Shown piece by piece: positions 1 to 8,245 of a DNA stretch of 64,000 bases (within the stretch, counting starts at the first letter, position 1; each line of letters starts with the position of its first letter). The translations under genes and the position numbers were made by a program. Origin of the DNA: DASUBV01 sp963822485 (GTDB lineage Bacteria; Actinomycetota; Actinomycetes; Streptosporangiales; Streptosporangiaceae). The notes beneath the pieces are model-generated. The model did not search any database. It was not told where the DNA came from and saw only the letters and a program-made list of their open reading frames with translations. The DNA is taken from positions 135,696 to 199,695 of the forward strand of contig CAWGHW010000003.1 in NCBI GenBank assembly GCA_963822485.1. The letters are read 5' to 3'.

Positions 1-57
1 GATAATGTTCCAGGGCCGCGTGTTGTCTTTCGCATCGCTGACACTGGAAGGTGGCAG

Positions 58-1974
58 ATGCCGAAATGGTCTCGGCGCGGCCGCGCGGCCGACGCTCGCC
101 GTGAGGCTGAGTCGCTGAACGACACGGGCGTTTCTCTCCTGGCGGGCGGCCGTTTCCAGGAGGCCAGGACCGCCTACGAGCAGGCGGCCGAGATCTTCCG
201 GCGGATCGGCGACGCGCACGACGAGGCCGTGGCGGTCAGCAACGCCGGCGCGGCCCTGTACGACATGGCGGCCTTCGAGGAGTCGGTCCGGGCCCAGGCC
301 AGGGCCGTCGGCCTGATCGTCCGCGGCTGGGACCTGGGCAGCCAGGCGAAGATCCGCTTCCGGCTCGGCCTGGCGCTGGCCAGGGTCGGCCGCCTGGCGG
401 AGGCGCTCACCGAGCAGGACCTGGCCGCGGCCGCCTTCCACGAGGCCGCCGAGACCGACAACGAGGCCCTGGCACTGACCTATAAGGGCGACCTGCTTCT
501 GCAGCTGGGCCGTTTCCGCGACGCGATCCCCGCCTACGAGCAGTCCCTCCGGCTGACCGCGGAAGGCACCCTGCCCGTCGCGGGCGCGCCCCTGGCCAAG
601 GGCCTGGTCGAGCACCATCTCGGCGCCGCACTGTTCTGCGCAGATCGCTACCGCGACGCCATCGCCGCTCAGGAGCGGGCCGTCGCCCTCTTCCGGGAGG
701 CTGGCGACCGGGCGGGCGAGGCCAGCGCGCTGACCGGCCTGGGCCAGGCGCTGGGGGGCACGGGCCGGATCGATGAGGCCAGCACCGCCTACCGGGCCGC
801 GGCCGCCATCTTCGGGGAGGCTGAGGATCCGCGCGGCGAGGGCATGGCCATGAACAACCTGGGCGCCGCGCTCGCGGCGGCGCGCCAGTTCGATGACGCC
901 ATCGCGGCCCAGGAGCAGGCCATCGCCCTGCTGCGGACGGCCGGCGAGGAACTTGTGGCCGGCGCCGCACTCACGGACCTGGGCGTCGCGCTGCGCGGAG
1001 CGCGACGCTTTGACGAGGCGGTGTCGGCACACGAGTCGGCCGCGGCGATCGCCCGGAAGGCCGGCCAGCCGGACCTGGAGGCGGCCGCCGTGCAGGACCT
1101 GGAGGACACCCGGACCGCCAGGGACGGGACCGCGCAGGACGATCCCCGTGACCGCCTCGACCCTGCGCACCTGGCCGGCGACGCGCTGAACGACCGCGGC
1201 CTGCACCTGCAGGGCTCCGGCAGTTTCGAGGAGGCGGAACCCGTGTTCCGCGAGGCCGCCGCGATCTTCCAGCGGCTCGGTGATCGCCGGGATGAGGGCG
1301 CCGCCCTCAGCAACGTCGGCATCTGCCTGCGCCAGCGAGGCCTCCGCGACCAGGCCATCGACGTCCTGGACCAGGCCCTCACCCTGGTCGAGGACGGCAC
1401 CGGTGATCAGGACCTCACCGGCCAGATCGCGCGTGAGCTCGGCGGCGTGCTGACCGACCACGGGATCGCCCTCGTGGAGCGGCGCCAGTTCCCGGACGCC
1501 ATCGCGACCCACCAGCGCGCCGCCGGACTGCTCAGTGGGCACGGCGACCGCCACGGCGAGGGCTGCGCCCTCAACAACCTGTCCGTCGCCCTGTTCGGCG
1601 CCCGGCGCTTCGCCGAAGCCGCCTCCGCGTGCGAGCAGGCCATCACCATCTTCCGGGACACCGAAGATCGGGCCAGGGAAGGCCTCGCCCTCGATGGCCG
1701 GGGCCGGGCGCTGGCCCGGCTGGACCGCCTTCCCGAGGCGATCACGGCCCACGAGGCGGCGGCCGCATGCTTCCGGACGGTCGGCGACCGGCGCGGTGAG
1801 GGCGAGACGCTGACCTACCTGGGCGCCGCGCAGCACCTGTCCGGCCGGTGCGAGGAAGCCGACGCCACGTTCCGGCGGACGATCGCGATCCTCCAGGTCG
1901 CCGGCGACCGCGGCCAGGTGGCCATGGCCGAGCAGTTGCTGGCCGAGTGCCGGGCGAGCAGACTGGCGGGCTAG
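58..1974 (+). CDS. tetratricopeptide repeat (TPR) protein
   Basis: A 638-residue soluble protein made almost wholly of TPR helices. Units of about 40 residues with the A-x-x-N-x-x-G / G-R-x-x-E-A-I pattern recur from about residue 20 to 345 and again from about 370 to 630, joined by an acidic, Asp-rich linker. No signal peptide, membrane helix or catalytic domain is visible, so it is probably a cytoplasmic protein-interaction scaffold. Related TPR modules occur in actinobacterial signalling and CHAT or NB-ARC proteins, but no such partner domain is present here. A purine-rich GGAAGGTGG lies just before the ATG. It runs tail-to-tail into the following two-component pair with a 4-bp overlap. 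Partner unknown. Confidence 0.85.
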   Translation: MPKWSRRGRAADARREAESLNDTGVSLLAGGRFQEARTAYEQAAEIFRRIGDAHDEAVAVSNAGAALYDMAAFEESVRAQARAVGLIVRGWDLGSQAKIRFRLGLALARVGRLAEALTEQDLAAAAFHEAAETDNEALALTYKGDLLLQLGRFRDAIPAYEQSLRLTAEGTLPVAGAPLAKGLVEHHLGAALFCADRYRDAIAAQERAVALFREAGDRAGEASALTGLGQALGGTGRIDEASTAYRAAAAIFGEAEDPRGEGMAMNNLGAALAAARQFDDAIAAQEQAIALLRTAGEELVAGAALTDLGVALRGARRFDEAVSAHESAAAIARKAGQPDLEAAAVQDLEDTRTARDGTAQDDPRDRLDPAHLAGDALNDRGLHLQGSGSFEEAEPVFREAAAIFQRLGDRRDEGAALSNVGICLRQRGLRDQAIDVLDQALTLVEDGTGDQDLTGQIARELGGVLTDHGIALVERRQFPDAIATHQRAAGLLSGHGDRHGEGCALNNLSVALFGARRFAEAASACEQAITIFRDTEDRAREGLALDGRGRALARLDRLPEAITAHEAAAACFRTVGDRRGEGETLTYLGAAQHLSGRCEEADATFRRTIAILQVAGDRGQVAMAEQLLAECRASRLAG

Positions 1975-2657
1975 CGGTAACGGCCGGGGACCGGCCCGGC
2001 AGCGCGCGGGGTGACCAGGCCGGTCTGGTAGGCGAAGACGACGAGCTGCGCGCGGTCGCGGGCGCCGAGCTTGATCATCGCGCGGCTGACGTGGGTCTTG
2101 GCGGTGGCCGGGCTGAGCACCAGGGCGCCGGCGATCTCGTCGTTGCTCAGCCCGTGCGCGACCAGGGCCACCACCTCGCGCTCCCGGCCGGTGAGGGACT
2201 CCATCCCCGTCGCGGCGACCGCGTCCGGCGGCCGGGCCACGAACTCGCCGATCAGGCGGCGGGTGACCGCGGGGGACAGCAGCGAGTCCCCGCGCATGAC
2301 GATCCGCATCCCCTGCAGCAGCTCGGCCGGCTGGGTGTCCTTGAGCAGGAACCCGCTGGCACCCGCCCGCAGCGCGGCGAAGATGTACTCGTCGAGCCCG
2401 AAGTTGGTGAGGATCACGACGCGCACGCTGTCCAGCCGCTCGTCCGCGACGATCTGCCGGGTGGCGCCCAGGCCGTCCAGCACCGGCATCTGAATGTCGA
2501 GCAGCGCGATGTCCGGGCAGTGCTCGGCGGCCAGTTCCACCGCCTGCCGCCCGTCAGTGGCCTCGGCGACGACCTCGATGTCATCCTCGGCTTCGAGCAG
2601 CGACCGGATGCCGCTGCGGATCAGCGCCTGGTCGTCGGCCAGCAGGATCCTGATCAA
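1971..2657 (-). CDS. NarL/FixJ-family response regulator
   Basis: A 228-residue regulator. The N-terminal receiver domain carries acidic residues D8 and D9, phosphoacceptor D54 and the usual Lys in LLKD. The C-terminal LuxR-type helix-turn-helix occupies about residues 160-215 (LTGREREV, then SNDEIA). I place the start at a TTG at 2657 because its first bases overlap the kinase stop codon (TTGA), a normal coupled arrangement, and because a receiver domain should begin directly before IRILLADDQ. The reading frame is open further upstream but encodes only low-complexity Arg/Pro sequence, a shadow of the kinase. It presumably takes phosphate from the adjacent kinase; target genes are unknown. 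Confidence 0.9.
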   Translation of the reverse strand: MIRILLADDQALIRSGIRSLLEAEDDIEVVAEATDGRQAVELAAEHCPDIALLDIQMPVLDGLGATRQIVADERLDSVRVVILTNFGLDEYIFAALRAGASGFLLKDTQPAELLQGMRIVMRGDSLLSPAVTRRLIGEFVARPPDAVAATGMESLTGREREVVALVAHGLSNDEIAGALVLSPATAKTHVSRAMIKLGARDRAQLVVFAYQTGLVTPRAAGPVPGRYR

Positions 2658-3361
2658 GACGGTGCCCGGACGGGGAGCTCGGCCAGCACCTGGAAGCCGC
2701 GGCCGTCCTGCGGCCCGGCCGACAGACGGCCGCCGAGCGCCGAGACCCGCTCCCGCATGCCGACCAGGCCAAGACCAAGACCGGCCGGCCGGGTGCCGCT
2801 GCCCTGGCCGTCGTCGTCGACCTGGACCGTCAGGGCGCCGGGCGCGTAGTGCAGGCGCACCGCCGCGCAGGCCTGGCCGGCGTGACGGCTCACGTTGGTG
2901 AGGGCTTCCTGCACGATCCGGTAGGCCGCCTGGTCCACATCGGGCGGCAGGGGCCGCTCGGCGCCGGTCACGGTCACCGTCACCGGGAGCCCGGCCGCCT
3001 GCGAGCGCGCCACCAGGCTGTCCAGCTGGCACAGGCCGCTGCCGTCGCCGTCCTCGTTGCTGCGCAGCACGCTGAGCGTCGCGCGCAGCTCCCGCGCGGC
3101 GTCCGCGCCCGCCTCCCGGATCGCCGCCAGCGCGGGCGGCACGTCCTCGCCGCGCTTGCGGGCCAGGTGCTCGGCCACGCCGGCCTGAACCTGGATCACC
3201 GAGATGCTGTGGGTCAGGGAGTCGTGCAGCTCACGGGCGATCCGCAGCCGTTCCTCCATGGCCCGGCGCCGGGCGGCCTCGTCACTGGTGCGCTCCGCCT
3301 CATCCGCCCGGTGCTCGACCTCGCGGATGTGCAGCTGCCACATGCGGAACGTCACGCCCAT
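2654..3361 (-). CDS. sensor histidine kinase, HisKA_3 type, N-terminally truncated
   Basis: A 235-residue kinase core. The dimerisation and phosphoacceptor helix contains H46 (IARELHDSLTHS), and the HATPase has its N-box (EALTNVSRHA) and G-box (VDDDGQGSG). Family members normally carry four to six N-terminal membrane helices and are 350-450 residues long; here they are missing. In frame, just before the ATG, the DNA still encodes FYAAGWLISAGVMGVTF, which looks like the last membrane helix, but it is preceded by a TGA with no good start between. The gene is therefore probably a 5'-deleted remnant that yields at best a soluble kinase. It overlaps the regulator start by 4 bp. Confidence 0.8.
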   Translation of the reverse strand: MGVTFRMWQLHIREVEHRADEAERTSDEAARRRAMEERLRIARELHDSLTHSISVIQVQAGVAEHLARKRGEDVPPALAAIREAGADAARELRATLSVLRSNEDGDGSGLCQLDSLVARSQAAGLPVTVTVTGAERPLPPDVDQAAYRIVQEALTNVSRHAGQACAAVRLHYAPGALTVQVDDDGQGSGTRPAGLGLGLVGMRERVSALGGRLSAGPQDGRGFQVLAELPVRAPS

Positions 3362-3520
3362 GACGCCCGCTGAGATCAGCCATCCGGCCGCGTAGAACCT
3401 TTGCCGGCCCGGTCAGTGCGCATTCTCCGAGCGTACGCGGCCTGCCCGCGAGCGCATCCGTCCCCGGTAGCGACTGCCGGCTACTCCCCGCGGAGTAGAT
3501 CGGAGGGCCCGGCGGCTCCG

Positions 3521-3832
3521 TCACTGGCCGGGCAGCAGCGGGCGCATGAAGGTCCGCTCGTAGCGGAGCACGCAGTTGCTCTCGTCCCGGATGCGGTCGG
3601 CTTCGACGAAGTCGGGATGGTTGCCGAACAGGGCACGGTACTGCTCGTAGGCCGCCAGGCTGGGGAAGCTGAACAGGGCCAGGGCCTTGTCGCTGGCGCC
3701 CTCGGCGGGAAGGAAGTAGCCGTGATGCGTACCGCCATGCGCATCGACGAGCTCCATCCACCGCCGGCCGAAGCGCTCGAAGGCGTCGATCTTCGCGGGA
3801 TCGATCACGTACTCAACGACGCAGGTAATCAC
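3521..3832 (-). CDS. NIPSNAP-family protein
   Basis: A 103-residue protein of the NIPSNAP ferredoxin-like fold (dimeric alpha-beta barrel). It begins with the typical strand MITCVVEYVIDPAKI, followed by FERFGRRW, and has the hydrophobic/aromatic FSFPSLAAYEQYRALF stretch and a C-terminal YERTFMRPL strand. Length is normal for the bacterial single-domain form. Function in bacteria is not established; members are often annotated as putative monooxygenase-like or stress proteins. It stands alone on the minus strand between the truncated kinase and a small membrane-protein gene, with no operon partner. Confidence 0.85.
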   Translation of the reverse strand: MITCVVEYVIDPAKIDAFERFGRRWMELVDAHGGTHHGYFLPAEGASDKALALFSFPSLAAYEQYRALFGNHPDFVEADRIRDESNCVLRYERTFMRPLLPGQ

Positions 3833-3893
3833 ACCTCAGGCTAAGCCGGCGCCGAGGTGCGATCACCGCGGCCGCGGGACACCAACGCGGCAC

Positions 3894-4289
3894 TTACCGG
3901 CGGAAATGATCAATGGTCGCGGCCAGGAAGCCGATGCAGGCAACGCCTAGGACCACGGTTACCACCTCCAGGGCAGCATGCGCCGTGTTGACGGTGGAGC
4001 ACTGGCTGGCGGCCTGCTGGTCGAGGGCCTGGGCGAACTCCCCGATGCCACTGTTACACGTGCTGGCGTCGTGCCCGATCAGCAGCGACAGGAAGAGCCC
4101 GAGCGCGGCGAGGACGCCGAACACGACTGTCATAGCAGTCAGCACAGATCCACCCCGCCGTTGTGGCTGCTGGATCTGGGGCATCGACTGCCAGGGCTGC
4201 CCGTATCCCGGAGGTGGCCCGAAGTTCCCCGGTGGTGGAGGAGGAGGGAACGGACCCTGCCCGTACGGGCCTTGTGGCGAGTAGCTCAT
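3894..4289 (-). CDS. proline-rich small membrane protein
   Basis: A 131-residue protein. Residues 1-45 are rich in Pro, Gly and Gln (PFPPPPPPGNFGPP), a common actinobacterial cytoplasmic tail, followed by two hydrophobic segments (SVLTAMTVVFGVLAALGLFL and a helix near EVVTVVLGVACIGFLAAT) separated by a loop with two cysteines that would lie outside the membrane. I chose the ATG at 4289 (MSYSPQG), since the in-frame extension upstream has no membrane-protein character. No catalytic motif; function unknown. It resembles the many DUF4190-like Pro-rich membrane proteins of actinomycetes. Confidence 0.7.
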   Translation of the reverse strand: MSYSPQGPYGQGPFPPPPPPGNFGPPPGYGQPWQSMPQIQQPQRRGGSVLTAMTVVFGVLAALGLFLSLLIGHDASTCNSGIGEFAQALDQQAASQCSTVNTAHAALEVVTVVLGVACIGFLAATIDHFRR

Positions 4290-4601
4290 CGCAGACTCCG
4301 GGGATGTTGATGCCGCGTTCCTCGCGGCTGAAGAACATGACGCCGCAGAGAGGTAGTCGGTTGACCGGAGAGGCGAGGCGTCCCGCGTGACGCCAGGTGA
4401 TGCTGCGACCCCCGGAGCGCTCGCGAGGACTATAACTAGTGCCACCTCACCTGGGCCTCGTAATCCACAATCAAGGCTCGCTAAATCGCTGGACGCTAAA
4501 ATGACGCCGGGCTAGCTGCGGGCTTAATCGATATTCATGCGGCCTTCATGAAACCGCGCAGGAAACATGAGCCGGGTAATCGATTGTTCTTCCCGGTCCT
4601 C

Positions 4602-4630
4602 TTGACCTGGAATTTTGTGGCTGATAAAAC
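4602..4630 (+). promoter_or_regulatory. candidate sigma-70-type promoter for secreted-protein gene
   Basis: TTGACC at 4602-4607 and TAAAAC at 4625-4630 are separated by 17 bp, 36 bp before the ATG at 4667 and followed by a strong AAGGAGGG ribosome-binding site. The surrounding 200 bp are unusually A/T-rich for this genome. Confidence 0.5.
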
Positions 4631-4666
4631 ACGACGTGTTAGTTCGCCACGAATAAGGAGGGTTTC

Positions 4667-5785
4667 ATGCACAAGACCCGTCTCGCGGTGTCGTTAACGG
4701 CCTTGGGGTCGTCGCTGGTGTTAGCGGCCTCCCTGGCTCTACCGGTATCAGCCGCGACCGCGACCGGACCCTCATCCGGTCGGCTCATTGCCACCGGCAC
4801 CGTGGCGAACACCCGTGGCGGCGCAGCGCCAGGGGCGGTCGTCCGTCTGTACGCATGGCCGTCCGACCAGGTGTTGCAGCACCTTCGTCCGGGCCAGGTC
4901 GTGCCCAGGACGCTGCTCGCCACCACCACGGCCAGCTCAGCCGGTTCGTACTCCTTCCGTATCTCGTCAGCGGCGCTGCGGTCAGCGTCAGCATCGGGTG
5001 GCTACGCGAACCTGGAAGCCGACTCGGGGATGGCGTCCTGGTTCTTCACCCGCAAGGCATCGGGAGCCGCCCCGATCATTCACGTCAACCTGTCGGGTGC
5101 CACTCCGGCCCGCCACTGCAGTGGCTGGGTGTTCAAGTACCAGGTCAACCCGGCCTGGGGCGTGGTGGGCCAGGGATACGTATGGTCCAGGGCGACCGGC
5201 GTTAACGTCGATTTCACCTATTCCAGGGGGCAGTCCAGCACGCTCGGCATTGGAGCGTCCCCGTCAGGCAAGGCGGGCAGCTTCAAGGCGGCTGGCTCCG
5301 AGACACAGACCAAGACCGGCACGGAGGGAATGCCCGGCTTCAAGATAGGCAACGTGCTGTGGCGAACCAAGTGGAGGATGGCCAAGTACGAGGACGTCTG
5401 CGCTCGGGCGCTGCAGTCCCCCGCTTCGGGAGTGACCAGAGGGGGCTGGCACTGCAAGAACGGCGTCTGCACCAAGTGGCAGGTCCGCTCCGACGGCTGG
5501 AAGAGCGGTTCCGACGAGTTGCACCCGAAGAAGGCCCCGCACACGCCGTCGTTTGACTGCACGAGATTTCAGGGCGGCCCGAACAGCTACTTCCAGACAT
5601 CGAGCGAGAGGTCCGTTACCTGGTCAGGCGGTCTGTCAGTCCCGGTGCTGAACTTCGACGCCGAAGCGCAGACCGGATACGACACGTCAGCTCAGCTAAC
5701 CTTCTATTTCCACAAGACCCGGCTGATGTGCGGCACCGATGCTGCTCCGCCGACCGCCCAGCAGCTCGTGGCTGAGCGAGGATAG
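4667..5785 (+). CDS. secreted protein of unknown function
   Basis: A 372-residue exported protein. Residues 1-30 form a classic Sec signal peptide (KTR, then a Leu/Ala core ending PVSAATA). The next 90 residues (VANTRGGAAPGAVVRLYAW ... GSYSFRI) resemble a carboxypeptidase-regulatory/Cna-B-type beta-sandwich. The remaining 230 residues contain paired cysteines (HCSGW, WHCKNGVC, FDC, MCG), consistent with extracellular disulfides, and are rich in Ser, Gly, Trp and Tyr. A strong GGAGGG ribosome-binding site precedes the ATG. No enzyme signature recognised. It is followed 10 bp later by another exported-type gene, probably in one transcript. Confidence 0.75.
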   Translation: MHKTRLAVSLTALGSSLVLAASLALPVSAATATGPSSGRLIATGTVANTRGGAAPGAVVRLYAWPSDQVLQHLRPGQVVPRTLLATTTASSAGSYSFRISSAALRSASASGGYANLEADSGMASWFFTRKASGAAPIIHVNLSGATPARHCSGWVFKYQVNPAWGVVGQGYVWSRATGVNVDFTYSRGQSSTLGIGASPSGKAGSFKAAGSETQTKTGTEGMPGFKIGNVLWRTKWRMAKYEDVCARALQSPASGVTRGGWHCKNGVCTKWQVRSDGWKSGSDELHPKKAPHTPSFDCTRFQGGPNSYFQTSSERSVTWSGGLSVPVLNFDAEAQTGYDTSAQLTFYFHKTRLMCGTDAAPPTAQQLVAERG

Positions 5786-5795
5786 CCTTCAGATC

Positions 5796-6347
5796 ATGCG
5801 GAAAACCAGGCTGCTGCTCGGGCTGTCCGCCGTGGCAGTCCTCGCAGCGGTGCTGGTGGTCATCTTGCGTCACAGCGACAGCGGGATCGCCGTGAAAGGC
5901 CCGCTGGGACCGCCAGGCAACCCAAGCACGGTGTGCCTGCCTTCCCCGCTGGGCCACGGGGTGACTATCGGGCTTCAGAACTTCACCGACAGCGGCCATG
6001 ACGCCGTCACCATCGACCGCGTGACACTCGGTACGGCGCGCGGCCTGAAGCTCGCTGGTGCCTACGCAGTACCCGGCCGGTACACGGTCGGCGTATGGAA
6101 CAACTTCCCTCCGCCAGCCCGGCAGCTCCTCAAGGGCGTGCAGTGGGACAAGCGACGGCAGCCTGCGGGCACCCGCGTGCAGCCCGGACGATGGGTCAAC
6201 GTCGTAGCTGGCGTCGATCCGACACGCAAGGCCGAGGACTCCTCAACGGGGATAGTGCTCTGGTACCACGACGGCAGTCAGCGCTACGAGCTACGGACCA
6301 ACGTCCGGATCCTGGTTGCGGTGCCACCAGCACGGTGCCGACCCTGA
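5796..6347 (+). CDS. membrane-anchored exported protein of unknown function
   Basis: A 183-residue protein with a short N-in membrane anchor or uncleaved signal (MRKTRLLLGLSAVAVLAAVLV) and an extracellular domain of about 150 residues rich in beta-type sequence (TIGLQNFTDSGHDAVTIDRV ... GIVLWYHDG). I chose the ATG at 5796, 10 bp after the previous stop, because upstream in-frame sequence overlaps that gene and lacks signal-peptide character. Co-orientation and spacing suggest an operon with the secreted protein before it. No known domain recognised. Confidence 0.65.
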   Translation: MRKTRLLLGLSAVAVLAAVLVVILRHSDSGIAVKGPLGPPGNPSTVCLPSPLGHGVTIGLQNFTDSGHDAVTIDRVTLGTARGLKLAGAYAVPGRYTVGVWNNFPPPARQLLKGVQWDKRRQPAGTRVQPGRWVNVVAGVDPTRKAEDSSTGIVLWYHDGSQRYELRTNVRILVAVPPARCRP

Positions 6348-6511
6348 TCATCGTCGAGGTCTGCTTCGGAACTGCCAGCACTGATCGCATGGAGACCATG
6401 TCGTGCCGCGATGTCTCGATGTGGTCATTCGCGTGGCCGGTCGTCAGCACCTCGCGGTAGGAACATTCCGTGCATCCGGGACATGATCCTCCGAACTACG
6501 CCTCCGAGGGC

Positions 6512-6775
6512 TCATGGCGCGTCATGCGTCAGGACTTCGCTGCTGACTATGTTGTCGTGGAACGGCATCCCAGGAGCGACGGCATAGCGGTTGTGCGTCC
6601 AGCCAAGGTGCGACCCAACCTGGCAGGCAACCTGACTCTCGATGCTGACCCGGTTGCCCTGGTACGACTGCTCAGCCGTGGTCTGGCCCGAGCTGCTGCC
6701 TGCGTGGGCTGAGCACCCGGCGACCGCGCTGGCTGCCGCCAGGCCGACGATGAGCGCTCTAGCGCGCTTCCTCAT
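6512..6775 (-). CDS. small putative lipoprotein
   Basis: An 87-residue product starting MRKRARALIVGLAAASAVAGC. The positively charged start, Ala-rich core and AVAGC lipobox predict lipidation at C21. A GGGAGG ribosome-binding site lies about 6 bp before the ATG (minus strand). The mature 66 residues contain one further Cys and no recognised domain. It is short and isolated, so it could be a decayed longer gene. Confidence 0.55.
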   Translation of the reverse strand: MRKRARALIVGLAAASAVAGCSAHAGSSSGQTTAEQSYQGNRVSIESQVACQVGSHLGWTHNRYAVAPGMPFHDNIVSSEVLTHDAP

Positions 6776-7287
6776 TTGCTTCCCTCCCGGGGAGCCGCCT
6801 TCTCTGAAGCGCGATCATCTCCATGTTGGCAAAGCCCAGACGTATCCGCGCGAGCATCTAATACAGCGTCGGGGAAAGGTGAAGAGGCGTTTATGCCCTG
6901 TACTGGAGAAACAGTCAGGTGATACTCGGACAAGCCTGGCTGGCATAGCCGGAAAACAACTCAGAACTTTCCGGGCTGAGTCGGAATAGCGACCAGACCA
7001 GTCCTGTCCAGGTACCGGGTTACCGGCAGTGGCCATCCGGGGCAACGTCATGGCAGGACCACGGCCTCGATCGCGCGGTAGTCGCCCGTGATGCTGGGCG
7101 CGGTGACCGAGGACGGCATGGTGGATTCGGAGATCGTCCCGCAGATGGTCGGGCTGAGGTCCATAAACCCTGCGGTTTCGCTGCACCCGCCGAGTGCCGG
7201 TGGCGTCGTAACTACAGCGAGGAAGCCCAGGGCATAGGTGGTCTCGGCCACCCGCGAGAAGCTGGCGAGCTAGTTGGACGTGAAGTT
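6776..7287. other. intergenic region, little recognised
   Basis: About 500 bp between the small lipoprotein and the MerR promoter. Apart from the doubtful short frame at 7048-7251 I see no gene, repeat or RNA here. Reading frames are short and lack ribosome-binding sites. Confidence 0.4.
7048..7251 (-). CDS. doubtful small lipoprotein-like ORF
   Basis: A 67-residue frame with a GTG start, whose beginning (ALGFLAVVTTPPALGGCSE) resembles a lipoprotein signal with a LGGC lipobox. There is no clear ribosome-binding site and the frame ends soon after, so it may be a fragment of a lost exported protein or chance. Confidence 0.25.
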   Translation of the reverse strand: MAETTYALGFLAVVTTPPALGGCSETAGFMDLSPTICGTISESTMPSSVTAPSITGDYRAIEAVVLP

Positions 7288-7318
7288 TTGACTCTCACCT
7301 TGGGGGAGACCGCACACT
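7288..7318 (+). promoter_or_regulatory. MerR-type promoter/operator of the regulator-exporter operon
   Basis: TTGACT (7288-7293) and CACACT (7313-7318, a TAnnnT-like -10) are separated by 19 bp, longer than the usual 17. The spacer is occupied by the imperfect inverted repeat TCTCACC-TTG-GGGGAGA (7293-7309, six of seven pairs match). A dyad inside an overlong spacer is the established architecture of promoters activated by MerR-family proteins through DNA untwisting. It lies 43 bp before the MerR-type gene, so autoregulation of the regulator plus ABC operon is likely. Confidence 0.6.
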
Positions 7319-7360
7319 CATCTTGCCGGGCCGGACCGGCCCGGCGACGAGGGAGTCAGC

Positions 7361-8245
7361 GTGAAGGAAATCAGCATCGGCGAGTTCGCTCGACGGTCCC
7401 GCCTGTCACTGAAGGCACTGCGCCTCTACGACGAACGCGGGGTGCTGGTGCCTTCGCGCGTCGATCAGGCATCTGGCTATCGCTACTACGACACGGCCCA
7501 GCTCGACGAGGCACGCCTGGTCGTGATGCTGCGCCAGCTGCAGTTGCCGCTCGCGGCGGTCAGGGAGCTGCTCGCGTGCGATCCGGCCGATGCGGCGGCG
7601 CGCATCGCTGAGCACTGGCGCGACGCCGAGGCGGCACACGACGAGCGGCGCGAACTAGCCGACTACCTCGTCAGCCGGCTGAGCGGAAAGAGGCCTGTCA
7701 TGTACGAAGTCGCCACGCGGGAGATGCCCGAGCGGAGCCTGCTCTGTCTCAAGCGCAACGTTGACGAGCAGGGGCAATGGGCATTCGGCAAGGAGTTCAT
7801 CGCGATCTTGCGCGAGCGCCCGCTGCCGAAGATCGAAGGACGAGAAGGCGCGGCCTTCTGCATCCAGTGGGGCTGGGTGAGCGCTGACAGCGACGGCCCG
7901 GTCGAATGGTGCGGGCCGGTTCCGGAGGCGGAGGCGCATGCCCTCGCCGGGCACTATCCCGAGCTGACGTTGCGAACCGAGCCGGCGCACCGGGAGGCGT
8001 TCGTCGCGCTGCCAGTTGGTCCGGGCGGGACATCAGCAGTGCACCTTCAGCTCGCCATGGAGTCACTGCAGGCCTGGGGGCAGGAGCAGGAGCACGAGCA
8101 CCAAAGTGAGCGGGGTGAGCGGGGTGAGCGTCTTGCCCTCACGCCCGAAGACCTCGGCCTGCGCATCACCTATCTCGCGACCGGACCCGTCACCGACCCG
8201 GTCCCCGACTGCGACCTCGCCGTCCCGTTCGCGGTAGAGCGATGA
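7361..8245 (+). CDS. MerR-family regulator with GyrI-like effector domain
   Basis: 294 residues. Residues 3-72 are a MerR winged helix (SIGEFARRSRLSLKALRLYDERG ... GYRYYD), followed by a dimerisation helix (about 75-110) and a C-terminal GyrI/AraC effector-binding-type domain (about 115-294, starting VATREMPERSLLCLKR). Such BmrR/TipA-like proteins bind amphipathic drugs or other small hydrophobic ligands and activate efflux genes. The GTG start follows GGGAG by about 6 bp. Its TGA overlaps the ATG of the ABC ATPase (ATGA), so regulator and exporter are co-transcribed. An unusual run of charged residues (EQEHEHQSERGERGER) lies near residue 240. Confidence 0.88.
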   Translation: MKEISIGEFARRSRLSLKALRLYDERGVLVPSRVDQASGYRYYDTAQLDEARLVVMLRQLQLPLAAVRELLACDPADAAARIAEHWRDAEAAHDERRELADYLVSRLSGKRPVMYEVATREMPERSLLCLKRNVDEQGQWAFGKEFIAILRERPLPKIEGREGAAFCIQWGWVSADSDGPVEWCGPVPEAEAHALAGHYPELTLRTEPAHREAFVALPVGPGGTSAVHLQLAMESLQAWGQEQEHEHQSERGERGERLALTPEDLGLRITYLATGPVTDPVPDCDLAVPFAVER

